From a virus: 29,912 nucleotides of DNA. This document shows, in pieces, positions 29,745 through 29,912 of the stretch. Under the pieces are notes generated by a model. It was not told the origin of the DNA and made no database searches. It saw only the letters and a program-made list of their open reading frames with translations. The position numbers and the translations under genes were made by a program. Every line of letters begins with the position of its first letter. Position 1 is the stretch's first letter. The stretch covers positions 1-29,912 of IMG/VR virus record IMGVR_UViG_3300037130_000048; one strand, given 5' to 3'.

Positions 29745-29912
29745 TACTGCGGTTACCAAGTCCTGACGCTCGATCAAGAATCGAACAGCCGCAAGGTTGG
29801 TGCCGGGATCGTAGCCACTGGAAAGTGGACCGCGTTCCGCCTGACCGGCCCCCTATTTGAAGTTGGCCAAAGCCACGCGAACTTTGTTCGTGGTGGAATT
29901 AAAACCTACGCC

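Noticed and set aside
29745-29912. Frame open from 29745 to the window end (ending G-G-I-K-T-Y-A)
   Set aside because: It starts right after a stop and has no ATG, GTG or TTG; an overlapping ATG at 29741 in another frame gives only about 39 residues. Possibly a remnant, but not supportable.
29175-29912. Attachment site or tRNA next to the integrase
   Set aside because: No tRNA-like cloverleaf and no long direct repeat shared with the left part of the window could be seen; the true prophage ends are probably outside.
1-29912. CRISPR array
   Set aside because: No regularly spaced repeat series was seen; the repeats found are single pairs or 7-base tandem units.

Overview
The window is most of a tailed-phage genome with long-tail (siphovirus-like) morphogenesis genes, almost certainly a prophage, in a G+C-rich Gram-negative bacterium. 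The gene style (signal-peptide-bearing tail protein, outer-membrane-like barrel in the lysis region, short hypotheticals) makes me think of soil Acidobacteriota, but that is an impression and not a proof. Almost every gene lies on the + strand; the only convincing minus-strand gene is a small ribbon-helix-helix regulator beside the integrase.

Layout. 1-126: the 3' end of an IS630-type transposase, apparently landed in a phage gene whose remainder is 126-470. 470-1961: small early or regulatory genes (zinc-binding peptide, XRE regulator, unknowns), two tandem parS-like boxes (476-510) and a long inverted repeat (1391-1441) over a start codon. 1974-3679: a probable lysis cassette: membrane-anchored coiled coil, a holin-like/beta-barrel fusion, and an L,D-transpeptidase-fold (Tlde1-like) enzyme, with a duplicated structured RNA motif in the gap. 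3683-11466: HNH nuclease, small and large terminase, portal, S49 head protease, HK97-fold major capsid protein and a probable decoration protein. 11525-14408: connector, head-tail adaptor, HK97-gp10-like, tail terminator and tail tube. 14542-15236: tail assembly chaperones joined by a -1 frameshift. 15233-16404: an inserted cargo cassette (moron) of lower G+C with its own promoters and terminator, encoding an exonuclease-BRCT protein and a 54-residue membrane peptide. 16436-27556: tape measure, tail-spike region, minor tail proteins, NlpC/P60-like peptidase and gpJ-like tail-tip protein. 27569-29174: RHH regulator divergent from a tyrosine integrase. 29204-29744: two short genes after the integrase.

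The structural genes read as one late operon: many neighbours overlap by 1 or 4 bases (ATGA, GTGA, TGATG, TAATG). Yet the operon is cut by at least four good intrinsic terminators and several other strong hairpins in its gaps, so a read-through or antitermination mechanism, or tuned attenuation, is expected. No replication genes, tRNA genes or attachment sites could be recognised in the window.

The most interesting points are the moron cassette (possible defence or superinfection-exclusion cargo, not proven), the holin/barrel fusion with a Tlde1-like enzyme as an unusual lysis set, the duplicated RNA motif at 3150-3287, and matching Shine-Dalgarno hairpins before the two most highly expressed structural genes.
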